Source: Amycolatopsis marina | GTDB taxonomy: Bacteria > Actinomycetota > Actinomycetes > Mycobacteriales > Pseudonocardiaceae | DNA length: 64,000 nucleotides | Direction: 5' to 3' | Assembly (NCBI RefSeq): GCF_900111885.1 | Contig: NZ_FOKG01000024.1 | Coordinates: 1-64,000, forward strand | Shown: positions 53,910 to 62,634 of the stretch, piece by piece | Numbering within the stretch: the first letter of the stretch is position 1 | How the letters are laid out: each line of letters starts with the position of its first letter | Position numbers and translations under genes: made by a program | Notes under the pieces: model-generated | Seen by the model: the letters and a program-made list of their open reading frames with translations, nothing else | Databases searched by the model: none | What the model was told of the DNA's origin: nothing

Positions 53910-55307
53910 TCAGCCGTGGTCCTCCAGCATCTCGGTCACGAGGGCCGCGATCGGCGAACGCTCCGAGCGGGTGAGCGTCACATGGGCGAACAGCGGATGC
54001 CCCTTCAGCTTCTCGATCACCGCCGAGACGCCGTCATGCCGACCGACCCGCAGGTTGTCCCGCTGCGCGACGTCGTGCGTGAGCACCACCCTGGACGCTG
54101 TGCCGAGCCGGGAGAGCACCGTGAGCAGCACGTTGCGCTCCAGCGACTGGGCCTCGTCCACGATCACGAACGCGTCGTGCAGCGATCGGCCGCGAATGTG
54201 CGTCAGCGGGAGAACCTCCAGCATCCCGCGGTCGAACACCTCGTCGAGCACGTCCTGGCTGACCAGTGCACCGAGGGTGTCGAAGACCGCCTGCGCCCAC
54301 GGCTGCATCTTCTCGCTCTCGGAGCCGGGGAGGTAGCCGAGATCCTGGCCACCAACGGCATAGACGGGCCGGAAGACCACCACCTTGCGGTGCGCCCTGC
54401 GTTCCATCACCGCCTCCAACCCGGCGCACAGGGCAAGGGCCGACTTGCCGGTACCTGCCCTGCCACCCATCGAGACGATGCCGACCTCGGAGTCCAGCAG
54501 CAGGTCGAGGGCGATCCGCTGTTCAGCCGACCGCCCGTGCAGGCCGAACGCCTCACGGTCGCCCCGCACCAGTCGCACCCGCTTGTCGGCGGTGATCCGG
54601 CCCAGCGCGCTTCCACTACCGGCGAGCAATCGCAGGCCGGTGTGACAGGGCAGCTCCCCGACCTCCGGGAGGCCGAAGTCGGCTAGATCCGCCGACCCTT
54701 CGCCGAACAGCGCGTCCAGTGCCTCCTTCGGCACGTCGACGTCCGACATTCCCGTCCAACCGGAAGGGGCGACGTCCTGCCCCCGGTACTCGTCGGCGTC
54801 CAGACCAACCGCCCCGGCCTTGACCCGCAGAGGAATGTCCTTGGTGACCAGCGTGACCTCATGTCGTTCGACAGCGAGGTTCAGCGCGCACGCCAGGATG
54901 CGGTGGTCGTTGGAATCGGTTCGGAATCCCGGAGGGAGCACCGTCGGGTCCGAGTGGTTCAGCTCGACGTGCAGGGTGCCGCCCTCCTCGCCGATGGGGA
55001 TCGGCGCGTCGAGACGACCGTGCGTGCGCCTGAGGTCGTCGAGCATGCGCAGCGCCTCGCGGGCGAACCAGCCCAGCTCGGGATGATGCCGCTTCGCTTC
55101 GAGCTCACTGATCACGACCAACGGCAACACCACGGCGTGCTCGGCGAATCGGGTCAGTGCCCAGGGGTCGGACAGCAACACCGAGGTGTCGAGCACATAG
55201 GTGCGGGTCAGGAGCTCGGGGTGGGATGAGATCGAGGCTTTCCCAGTGCTGTCGGCACTGATCGCTGAAGGGCCTGCAGCCAAATGAGGCGAACGCTGCG
55301 CAGTCAC
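53910..55307 (-). CDS. PIN-domain PhoH-family ATPase (PhoH2 type)
   Basis: This 465-residue protein joins an N-terminal PIN nuclease domain ([53 protein letters not shown]; residues about 30-180) to a C-terminal PhoH RNA-helicase/ATPase (Walker [19 protein letters not shown]; Walker B-type [29 protein letters not shown]). PhoH2 proteins are sequence-specific RNA unwinding/cleaving enzymes. The GTG at 55307 is preceded by GGGAGAA and skips an unrelated 54-residue extension. In mycobacteria phoH2 (Rv1095) lies in the same gene block. Confidence 0.92.
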   Translation of the reverse strand: MTAQRSPHLAAGPSAISADSTGKASISSHPELLTRTYVLDTSVLLSDPWALTRFAEHAVVLPLVVISELEAKRHHPELGWFAREALRMLDDLRRTHGRLDAPIPIGEEGGTLHVELNHSDPTVLPPGFRTDSNDHRILACALNLAVERHEVTLVTKDIPLRVKAGAVGLDADEYRGQDVAPSGWTGMSDVDVPKEALDALFGEGSADLADFGLPEVGELPCHTGLRLLAGSGSALGRITADKRVRLVRGDREAFGLHGRSAEQRIALDLLLDSEVGIVSMGGRAGTGKSALALCAGLEAVMERRAHRKVVVFRPVYAVGGQDLGYLPGSESEKMQPWAQAVFDTLGALVSQDVLDEVFDRGMLEVLPLTHIRGRSLHDAFVIVDEAQSLERNVLLTVLSRLGTASRVVLTHDVAQRDNLRVGRHDGVSAVIEKLKGHPLFAHVTLTRSERSPIAALVTEMLEDHG

Positions 55308-56019
55308 GGCTTCTCCCTCGTGGGCGCGACACCACGCCCGCACTCGCTGGGCCGGGCACCACCCTGGCTGACCTGCTCTCACCGACGCTCGCGCGTCAGC
55401 TCCAGCGGCCACGAGGGCCGGGTGCCGGCCCCCTCGTGCGTCTCGTGAACGGATCCACCGTTCTCTCAACCACAGCCACGACCAGGGCCTCCCGCAACGG
55501 CCCGCATGGGTGCGCGAGCCGTCACTTCGGAAGCTACCTGTGCCGAGCCGATCATGCAGGCAGCCACACAGGTGATTCGCCCACTCGTCACTTCACTGTC
55601 ACCTCTCAAGTCGGGCACTCTTACTACTAAGCGGTAACCAGCAAAATGCGCGCTGACCTCGAAAATCACACGATTGGGTGCTGTACCGAGGAAGCAAAGT
55701 TCACGTTCTGCAAGCACTTCCCCCACCTGACGAATGAGCAGGAGTGCTCGCCTGTCACAGAGCGTCACGACTGTTTACGTGTCGCGACCGTTATCATACA
55801 GAGGCATACCCGTGATTAGCTGCACTGATAGGCCAAAGCGTCACAAGCAAACGGCCCGTTCCCAGCGCAAGCAGTTTTAAACCTTGTCATCCTTCCGGGC
55901 CCGACACGGGTTCTTGCCAAAAATGTGACCCACCCGGCTATCGATGTACTGTCATGCCACCGGCAGGCAAGTTCCACTGTCGAACCTCAATCCGTGATTG
56001 ATTACTAGGGAGTTTCCAC
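55308..56019. other. 712-bp divergent region between phoH2 and the rodlin-like gene
   Basis: No gene is supported on either strand. The phoH2-proximal part contains a strong hairpin with a 2-nt bulge (55411-55437) that would lie in a long phoH2 leader. The central 55620-55960 stretch is markedly more AT-rich than the surroundings (TTTAAACC, TTATCATACA) and probably holds both promoters. A small regulatory RNA could be encoded here, but none was recognised. Confidence 0.5.
55411..55437 (-). promoter_or_regulatory. Strong hairpin in the phoH2 leader
   Basis: ACGAGGGCCGG pairs with CCGGCC-CC-CTCGT across a 3-nt loop, with two extra C residues bulged. It lies about 105 bp upstream of the phoH2 start and could affect expression. 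Confidence 0.45.
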
Positions 56020-56352
56020 GTGCTGAAGAAGGCTGCAATCGTCGCCGCAACAACTGGCGCATTGATGCTCGCCGGTTCGCCCGCTTTCGCGACCGGTGGC
56101 GGCGACGGAATCGACAACAACGACCACAACAACCACACCGGTCAGGTCGGTCTCGTCAACGTCAACGACGTGCTGAACCACAACAACGTGGGCCTCTGCG
56201 ACCTCAACGTCAACGTGCTGGCCGTGCAGGTCCGCGATGTGCTGAACGACCTCGGTGTGGCCGTGCCGGTGCTGTCCCCCCAGTCCCCGGCCGCGAACGA
56301 GACCGTTGCCCCGGACATCTGCGTCGCGGACACCGAAGTCGACGGTCACTGA
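56020..56352 (+). CDS. Small secreted rodlin-like protein
   Basis: This 110-residue protein has a clear signal peptide (MLKKAAIVAATTGALMLAGSPAFA) and an Asn/His/Asp-rich stretch (GGGDGIDNNDHNNHTGQ). A hydrophobic Val/Leu/Asn-rich part (VGLVNVNDVLNHNNVGLCDLNVNVLAVQVRDVLNDL) with single cysteines in GLCDLN and PDICVAD follows. The pattern recalls rodlins and related surface proteins of sporulating actinomycetes rather than true chaplins. The GTG has GGGAG 7 nt upstream, and a strong terminator follows 63 bp after the stop, so it is a monocistronic unit. Confidence 0.75.
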   Translation: MLKKAAIVAATTGALMLAGSPAFATGGGDGIDNNDHNNHTGQVGLVNVNDVLNHNNVGLCDLNVNVLAVQVRDVLNDLGVAVPVLSPQSPAANETVAPDICVADTEVDGH

Positions 56353-56414
56353 GATTCCGCGCTCCGCATTACATATCTCCGGCCAGCCCAGGTCGTGCGG
56401 AGCCAGGAATAACG

Positions 56415-56456
56415 AAGTCGGCTGTGGGGAATGTTCTTATTCCCCACAGCCGACTT
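56415..56456. terminator. Bidirectional Rho-independent terminator
   Basis: Perfect 18-bp arms (56415-56432, 56439-56456) with loop GTTCTT. The plus strand continues TTCG after the arm's TT, giving TTTTCG. It lies between the rodlin-like gene and the convergent prenyltransferase gene. Confidence 0.92.
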
Positions 56457-56466
56457 TTCGTGTGCA

Positions 56467-57243
56467 TCAGGCGCCGTAGCGGCGATGCCGGACAGCGTAA
56501 TCACGCATCGCCCGCAGGAAATCGACGCGCCGAAAAGCCGGCCAATAGGCCTCGGTGAACCAGAACTCCGAGTGCGCCGACTGCCAGAGAAGGAATCCGG
56601 ACAAACGTTGCTCTCCGGACGTCCGGATGATCAAATCGGGATCCGGCTGTCCCGAGGTGTACATGTGCTCGGAGATGTGGTCGACATCCAGGATCTTCGC
56701 CAGCTCCCGGATCGGGGTGCCCTCATCCGCGTGCTGGAGCAACAGTTTCTTGACCGCGTCGGCGATCTCCTGCCTGCCCCCGTAACCGACAGCGACGTTG
56801 ACCGCCATGCCGTTTCGGCCATCCGTGCGCAGTGCCGCGGCAGTAAGCCGGGCCGCGGTCTCCGTCGGCAACAGGTCGAGCGCTCCCACGATACGTATGC
56901 GCCAGGGATTGTCCGGTTTGGCCAACTCGTCGACAACGTCCGGAATGATCTCGAGGAGTGCCTCGACCTCCTCCGAGGCCCTGCCCAGGTTGTCGGTCGA
57001 GAGCAACCAGAGGGTCACTACCTCGACCTCCGCCTCGCGGCACCAGACGAGGAAGTCGGAGATCTTCTTGGCGCCCGCACGGTGACCGTGACTGACGTCG
57101 GTGAACCCGGCTTCTCTTGCCCATCTCCGGTTACCGTCGAGCATGATGGCGATGTGGCGGGGGTGGCGTCCGCCTGCTTGCTGGATCAATCGCCTCGCGT
57201 AGACGCTGTAGACGATGTCCGAAAGGATCGACCGAAGACTCAC
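56467..57243 (-). CDS. uppS: Z-type isoprenyl diphosphate synthase (UppS family, Rv1086-like)
   Basis: This 258-residue cis-prenyltransferase has IAIMLDGNRRWAREAG (pyrophosphate-binding Asp), GHRAGAKKISDFLVWCREAEVEVVTLWLLSTDN and SGQPDPDLIIRTSGEQRLSGFLLWQSAHSEFWF. It condenses IPP onto an allylic diphosphate, supplying the polyprenyl carrier for wall glycans. Next to a hemolysin III gene it matches Rv1086, the short-chain Z-farnesyl synthase, rather than the long-chain enzyme; chain length is inferred from context only. Confidence 0.92.
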   Translation of the reverse strand: MSLRSILSDIVYSVYARRLIQQAGGRHPRHIAIMLDGNRRWAREAGFTDVSHGHRAGAKKISDFLVWCREAEVEVVTLWLLSTDNLGRASEEVEALLEIIPDVVDELAKPDNPWRIRIVGALDLLPTETAARLTAAALRTDGRNGMAVNVAVGYGGRQEIADAVKKLLLQHADEGTPIRELAKILDVDHISEHMYTSGQPDPDLIIRTSGEQRLSGFLLWQSAHSEFWFTEAYWPAFRRVDFLRAMRDYAVRHRRYGA

Positions 57244-57328
57244 GTGTCAGGAGCGTACGCAGTTCCCCCAGAGCCGCGCACACCACACTTCATAGCCGGA
57301 CAACCTACGGCAACGTAACCTGGAGGTC

Positions 57329-58006
57329 GTGAGCTCAGTGACCGACACCCCACCACCAGCCGGCCCGGAAAGGCGCCCGCGTCTGCGCGGGCACATCCAC
57401 TTCTGGTCGTTCTTCGGTGCCGTGGCGGCGGCGGCGACACTCATCACGCTGGCGAGTGCCACGGTGTCCGCGACCGCGGCACTGGCGACCTCGATCTACG
57501 GGTTGACTGTGCTCGGCGTTTTCGGCGTGAGCGCGCTTTACCATCGGCGCATCTGGAGCCCGAAGGCATACAAGTGGATGAAACGGGCCGATCACTCGAT
57601 GATCTTCCTGTTCATCGCGGGCACGTACACCCCGTTCACGCTACTGGCGATGAGCCAGCCCACCGGCTACATCGTTCTGGGAGTTGTCTGGGGCGGCGCC
57701 ATCGCCGGCGTCTCGCTCAAACTCCTCTGGCCGAGCGCACCGCGCTGGCTCGGCGTTCCGATCTACATCGCCCTGGGTTGGGTGGCCGTCTTCGTACTGC
57801 CCGAACTGCTGGCCAACGCCGGCGTCGCGGCACTGGTCCTGTTGCTGGTCGGCGGCCTGTTCTACACCGTGGGCGCGGTCTTCTACGGCACGCGTTGGCC
57901 CAACTTCTGGCCGGAGACCTTCGGTTACCACGAGTTCTTCCACGCCTGCACCGTCCTCGCGGCGGCCTCGCACTACGTGGCGATCTGGCTCGCCCTTTAC
58001 GCCTAG
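57329..58006 (+). CDS. Hemolysin III/PAQR-family membrane protein
   Basis: This 225-residue protein has seven helices. The PAQR/HlyIII metal-site motifs are SALYHRRIWSPKAYKWMKRADHSMIFLFIAGTYTPF (Ser/His and Asp) and the C-terminal FGYHEFFHACTVLAAASHY (two His). The family may act as membrane hydrolases or channels; bacterial roles are unsettled. The GTG start lies 85 bp from the divergent prenyltransferase gene, an arrangement shared with Rv1085c-Rv1086. Confidence 0.92.
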   Translation: MSSVTDTPPPAGPERRPRLRGHIHFWSFFGAVAAAATLITLASATVSATAALATSIYGLTVLGVFGVSALYHRRIWSPKAYKWMKRADHSMIFLFIAGTYTPFTLLAMSQPTGYIVLGVVWGGAIAGVSLKLLWPSAPRWLGVPIYIALGWVAVFVLPELLANAGVAALVLLLVGGLFYTVGAVFYGTRWPNFWPETFGYHEFFHACTVLAAASHYVAIWLALYA

Positions 58007-58044
58007 CGGCGACCTCGGACGAGCAGACCCGGCCCTCCCCCTGG

Positions 58045-58533
58045 CTACCTCGCCTGACCGGGAACGAAGTCGACGTCCTGGGCGCTGCGCATCGCCGCGA
58101 GCCAGTCCGGGTCGCCGAACCGTCGCTCCACCTCTGCCTCGCTCACGTCCTCGACACGGGTGTGAATCCACCACAGGTTGCCGAACGGGTCGCTCACCCT
58201 GCCCACCCGATCGCCGAAGAGCTGGTGCGTGACCCGGGTGACCTCCGTCCCGCCTGCCTCGACGGCGTGGCGCTGTACCGCGTCGGCATCCTCGACGTAC
58301 AGCCGGAGGAAGCCGGGCGTCGCGGGCCAGTTCGGTGGAGCGTCGAACATCATCACCACCGAGTCACCGATCCGGACCTCCGCATGCCCGATACGCCCGT
58401 CCTCGCCCGTGACCCTGCCGAGTTCCTCCGCGTCGAAGGCCTCCTTGACGTAATCGATGAGGCCCACGGTGTCCTGCGAGATCAGCCATGGGGTCACGGT
58501 GTTGTAGCCCTCGGGGATCGGGTTGACAGTCAT
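58045..58533 (-). CDS. VOC-superfamily (PhnB/glyoxalase-like) protein
   Basis: This 162-residue protein has the two-module beta-alpha-beta VOC fold: TPWLISQDTVGLIDYVKEAFDAEELGRV with GRIGHAEVRIGDSVVMMFDAP, and FLRLYVEDADAVQRHAVEAGGTEVTRVTHQLFGDRVGRVSDPFGNLWWIHTRVEDVS. Possible metal ligands His and Glu are present, but no reaction is assigned. The ATG at 58533 has GGAG upstream; a start 30 bp earlier is less likely. Confidence 0.85.
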   Translation of the reverse strand: MTVNPIPEGYNTVTPWLISQDTVGLIDYVKEAFDAEELGRVTGEDGRIGHAEVRIGDSVVMMFDAPPNWPATPGFLRLYVEDADAVQRHAVEAGGTEVTRVTHQLFGDRVGRVSDPFGNLWWIHTRVEDVSEAEVERRFGDPDWLAAMRSAQDVDFVPGQAR

Positions 58534-58600
58534 CGCGGTCTCCTTCAGGTCGGGAAGCGTCACGCCCGAACACTAGGAGCGATATAGGCCAACCTCTGAC

Positions 58601-59974
58601 CTAGAGCACGCAGCTCGTGACCAGGTCCCCCGGGGTCGCGTCCGCGGGTCGCGGCACCGTGGTCGAGGGCGGAGGCTGGACGCCACGGGTCAGCCAGTCC
58701 TCCAACGCCGTGAACGCGCTGCGGTGACACGGCGCCAGCGCGCGCAGGCGGTCCGGAAAGACGTCCACCAGCGCGTCCGTGTGCGTACCACCCTCGATCC
58801 GGTAATACCGGTGCAGCCCGCCGCGCCTCTGCTCCCGCACCATGCCCGCATACACATCCGAATCGCGGGTGATCGGCAGCAACACGTCCATCGTTCCGTG
58901 CAGCGTCAGCAACGGCTTCCCGATCCGCCCGGTCAACCCGATCCGGCGCACCGCCTCGTGCACCTCGCTCGGTCTGCTGGCGTAGTCGTAGTCCGCGTCG
59001 CAGTCCGGGCTACCCGGGAGGCAGTACGGCGTGCCCGCCTCGGTCGCACCGTCGAACGCGGGATCGATCTCCTCTCGGTATATCCGCTGCGTCAGGTCCC
59101 AGTAGTACTGATGGTGAAACGGCCACAGAAACTCCGAGCCCACAGGGAAACCGGCCGCCACCAGATCGGCATGGGCCTCGTCCGCGTCCGCGCCGCCATC
59201 GGCGTAGCGGGGATACGCCCTGAGCGCAGGGGGAAGGAAGTCCACCAGGTTCGGCCCTTCCTCCGTCCACAGTGTTCCCTCCCAGTCGACTCCGCCGTCA
59301 TAGAGTTCGGGACGGTTCTCCAGCTGCCAGCGCACCAGGTACCCACCGTTGGACAAACCGGTCATAAGTGTCCGGGCCGGCGGCCGGTGATACCGCTGAG
59401 CCACGACAGCCCTCGCCGCCCGCGTCAGTTCGGTCACGCGGTGGTTCCACTCGGCGATCGCGTCCCCAGGGCGGTCGCCGTCGGTGAAGAAGCGGAGCCC
59501 GGTGTTGCCCTTGTCCGTGGCCGCGAACGCGTAACCACGAGCGAGCACCCAGTCCGAGATGACCCGGTCGTTCGCGTACTGCTCGCGGTTTCCCGGCGAG
59601 CCGCTGACCACGAGACCGCCGTTCCAGCGCTCGGGCAGCCGTAACACGAACTGTGCGTCGTGCTGCCAGCCGTGGTTCGTGTTCGTCGCCGAGTCGTCCC
59701 GGAAGTACCCGTCCACCTGAATTCCCGGTACCGGCGGGGGCACCGGAAGCGCGTCCTGGGTCAGTCCGGCCCAGTCCGCGGGATCTGTATGTCCACTACG
59801 GATGGTTCCGGCCGTCGTCAGGTCCCGTAGGCACGCCACTGTGCGGTGCTCGGCCCGAGGCACGTGCAACCGTTGCGCGGCCGAGCACGATCCGTGCTCG
59901 GCCGCGCCTGCCTGCGACTGCGGGCCGGTTGTCAGGAGGAGCACCGACAACGCCACCGTGATCAGTTCACGCAC
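58601..59974 (-). CDS. Secreted tannase/feruloyl-esterase-type alpha/beta hydrolase
   Basis: This 457-residue exported protein has a signal peptide (ITVALSVLLLTTGPQSQAGA) and a hydrolase domain. The nucleophile elbow is TLMTGLSNGGYLVRW (about residue 210), with a late LLTLHGTMDVLLPITRDSDVY (Asp) and IEGGTHTDALVDVFPDR (His). Disulfide cysteines are present (YCLPGSPDCDAD). It probably cleaves esters of plant phenolics or storage polyesters outside the cell; the substrate is not known. No partner genes are adjacent. Confidence 0.75.
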   Translation of the reverse strand: MRELITVALSVLLLTTGPQSQAGAAEHGSCSAAQRLHVPRAEHRTVACLRDLTTAGTIRSGHTDPADWAGLTQDALPVPPPVPGIQVDGYFRDDSATNTNHGWQHDAQFVLRLPERWNGGLVVSGSPGNREQYANDRVISDWVLARGYAFAATDKGNTGLRFFTDGDRPGDAIAEWNHRVTELTRAARAVVAQRYHRPPARTLMTGLSNGGYLVRWQLENRPELYDGGVDWEGTLWTEEGPNLVDFLPPALRAYPRYADGGADADEAHADLVAAGFPVGSEFLWPFHHQYYWDLTQRIYREEIDPAFDGATEAGTPYCLPGSPDCDADYDYASRPSEVHEAVRRIGLTGRIGKPLLTLHGTMDVLLPITRDSDVYAGMVREQRRGGLHRYYRIEGGTHTDALVDVFPDRLRALAPCHRSAFTALEDWLTRGVQPPPSTTVPRPADATPGDLVTSCVL

Positions 59975-60085
59975 CGCGACCTCCCAGGATCAACACTCGT
60001 CGGACCGAGGTCGACGGTAGAAAGCCGGGCCGGTCACGGAAATGGCGAGCGGGCCCATGAAATCCCGGCCCGGTGTGGGGATCGG

Positions 60086-60895
60086 TCACATGCCAGAGCC
60101 GCTGAGGAACTCGCCCAGCACCTTGGCCGTGGCCTCCGCAGGGATGCCGTGGTCGGTCCCGCCGGGCACGTCGACGTACCGCGCCCTGGCCAGCCGCCCC
60201 GGCAGTTCCTGTGCGGCCGTGCGCAGGCTCGGCCAGGATTCACCACTGCTGAACACGAGGGTCTCGATGTCGAGCCGCGCCATCTGCGGAGTGGGAAGGT
60301 TCGGCGGCCTGGTGATCTCCGCGTCGTAGACCACGGTCTGTGCGACCGCTTCGAGGCCGGCCCACATGGGCGACTGCCGGATCTGCTCGACCAGTTCGGC
60401 GGGCAGCCCGATGCCCTCGATCTGCATGGTCGCGACCGCGTCGCCCGGCCTGCCGTCCGCGATGAGTGCGGCCAGCTTCTCCGGGAGACCGTCGTGTCCG
60501 GCTCCGGCGAGCCCGCCGAGGGCGAACGGCGGCTCGTACAGTGCCAGCCGGGTGATCGCCGATCCGGCGGCCGCTGCGCGCAGTGTCAGGATCGCCCCGG
60601 AGGAGAAACCGAACACCACCGCCGCGCCACCCTCGGCTGCGATGACCGCGTCGAGGTCCTCGATCTCGCGTTGCACCGTGTACGTCGCCGCGTCTGCCGG
60701 GGCGATCGCATCGTCACTGTGACCGCGCCCGCGCCGATCGGGGCACACCACTGTGTAGCGGTCCTGAAGCCGCTCCGCGAGCGGCGCACAGGTCGTTGCG
60801 TCATTGAACGCACCGGGCACGAACACGATGGTCGGGCCGCTGCCCGCCCGGTTGTACGCGACGGTCGTCCCGTCCGCCGAAACCACGGTATGCAT
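60086..60895 (-). CDS. Alpha/beta hydrolase
   Basis: This 269-residue cytoplasmic hydrolase has oxyanion region GPTIVFVPGAFND, YTVVCPDRRGRGHSD, nucleophile elbow VVFGFSSGAILTLRAA (Ser at about 105) and late GGTDHGIP (His). It resembles esterases or haloperoxidase-like enzymes. AAGGAG lies before the ATG at 60895. It diverges from a DGPF/ECF42 sigma operon across a 153-bp region with a perfect 11-bp inverted repeat, so it may be part of that sigma factor's regulon. Confidence 0.85.
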   Translation of the reverse strand: MHTVVSADGTTVAYNRAGSGPTIVFVPGAFNDATTCAPLAERLQDRYTVVCPDRRGRGHSDDAIAPADAATYTVQREIEDLDAVIAAEGGAAVVFGFSSGAILTLRAAAAGSAITRLALYEPPFALGGLAGAGHDGLPEKLAALIADGRPGDAVATMQIEGIGLPAELVEQIRQSPMWAGLEAVAQTVVYDAEITRPPNLPTPQMARLDIETLVFSSGESWPSLRTAAQELPGRLARARYVDVPGGTDHGIPAEATAKVLGEFLSGSGM

Positions 60896-60952
60896 GACTT
60901 GTCTCCTTCTCCGACTAACCGGTTCAGCCCATCGACGTACGAGACCGCCCGT

Positions 60953-60999
60953 GATGGACATCGCGCTGCAACAATCTCCTGCGGCCGGATGTCCATCAA
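60953..60999. promoter_or_regulatory. 11-bp perfect inverted repeat in the hydrolase/DGPF-ECF42 divergent region
   Basis: TGATGGACATC (60953-60963) and GATGTCCATCA (60989-60999) are exact reverse complements, 25 bp apart. It is suited to a dimeric regulator controlling both directions; the identity is unknown. Confidence 0.5.
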
Positions 61000-61048
61000 C
61001 GACCATCCCGCGCGTCGGGTGGGTGACAGGAACGAGAGGAGAGGTCCC

Positions 61049-61383
61049 TTGCGCTACCTACTCATGATCAGTGCGGACGAAACCCAGGTCGGTGAGGAAC
61101 CGAACGAGGAGGGGATGCGAGCGTTCACCGCCTGGATGGACGACCTCGTGGCCCGGGACGTACTCCGGGCGCACGAGGGGCTGCAGCCGAGCCGGACCGC
61201 GACGACCGTGCGGGTGCGCGGCGACGAGGTGCTGCTGACGGACGGGCCGTACATCGAGGCCAAGGACCAGATCGGCGGCTTCGCCCTGATCGAGGTGGAC
61301 GACCTGGACGAGGCCATCGAGATCGCTTCCGGCCACCCCGCCTGCGCGGTCGGCCAGGTGGAGATCCGGCCCCTGCGTGAGCC

Positions 61384-61387
<4 letters not shown>
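61049..61387 (+). CDS. DGPF-type YCII-related protein
   Basis: This 112-residue protein has the DGPF/YCII fold: RYLLMISADE at the start, LLTDGPYIEAKDQIGGFALIEVDDLDEAIEIASGHPAC (the DGPF-type signature reads DGPY here) and VEIRPL at the end. The TTG start has AGGAGAGG upstream. Its stop overlaps the GTG of the sigma-factor gene. Such proteins are the hallmark partners of ECF42 sigma factors, though their biochemical role is unclear. Confidence 0.9.
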
Positions 61388-62631
<1,244 letters not shown>

Positions 62632-62634
62632 GTG

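Noticed and set aside
55308-56019. c-di-AMP (ydaO) riboswitch or 6C RNA in the long intergenic region
   Set aside because: The conserved ydaO core segments and the paired C-rich loops of 6C RNA could not be located on either strand.
56020-56352. True chaplin
   Set aside because: The chaplin domain (GN-V-Q-P-V-PVNVCGN pattern with two spaced cysteines) is absent; the repeat chemistry is closer to rodlins.
60024-60073. Inverted GC-rich repeat after the alpha/beta hydrolase as a terminator
   Set aside because: The arms are only 9 bp with a loop of about 31 nt and no T-tract, which is too weak to list as a feature.
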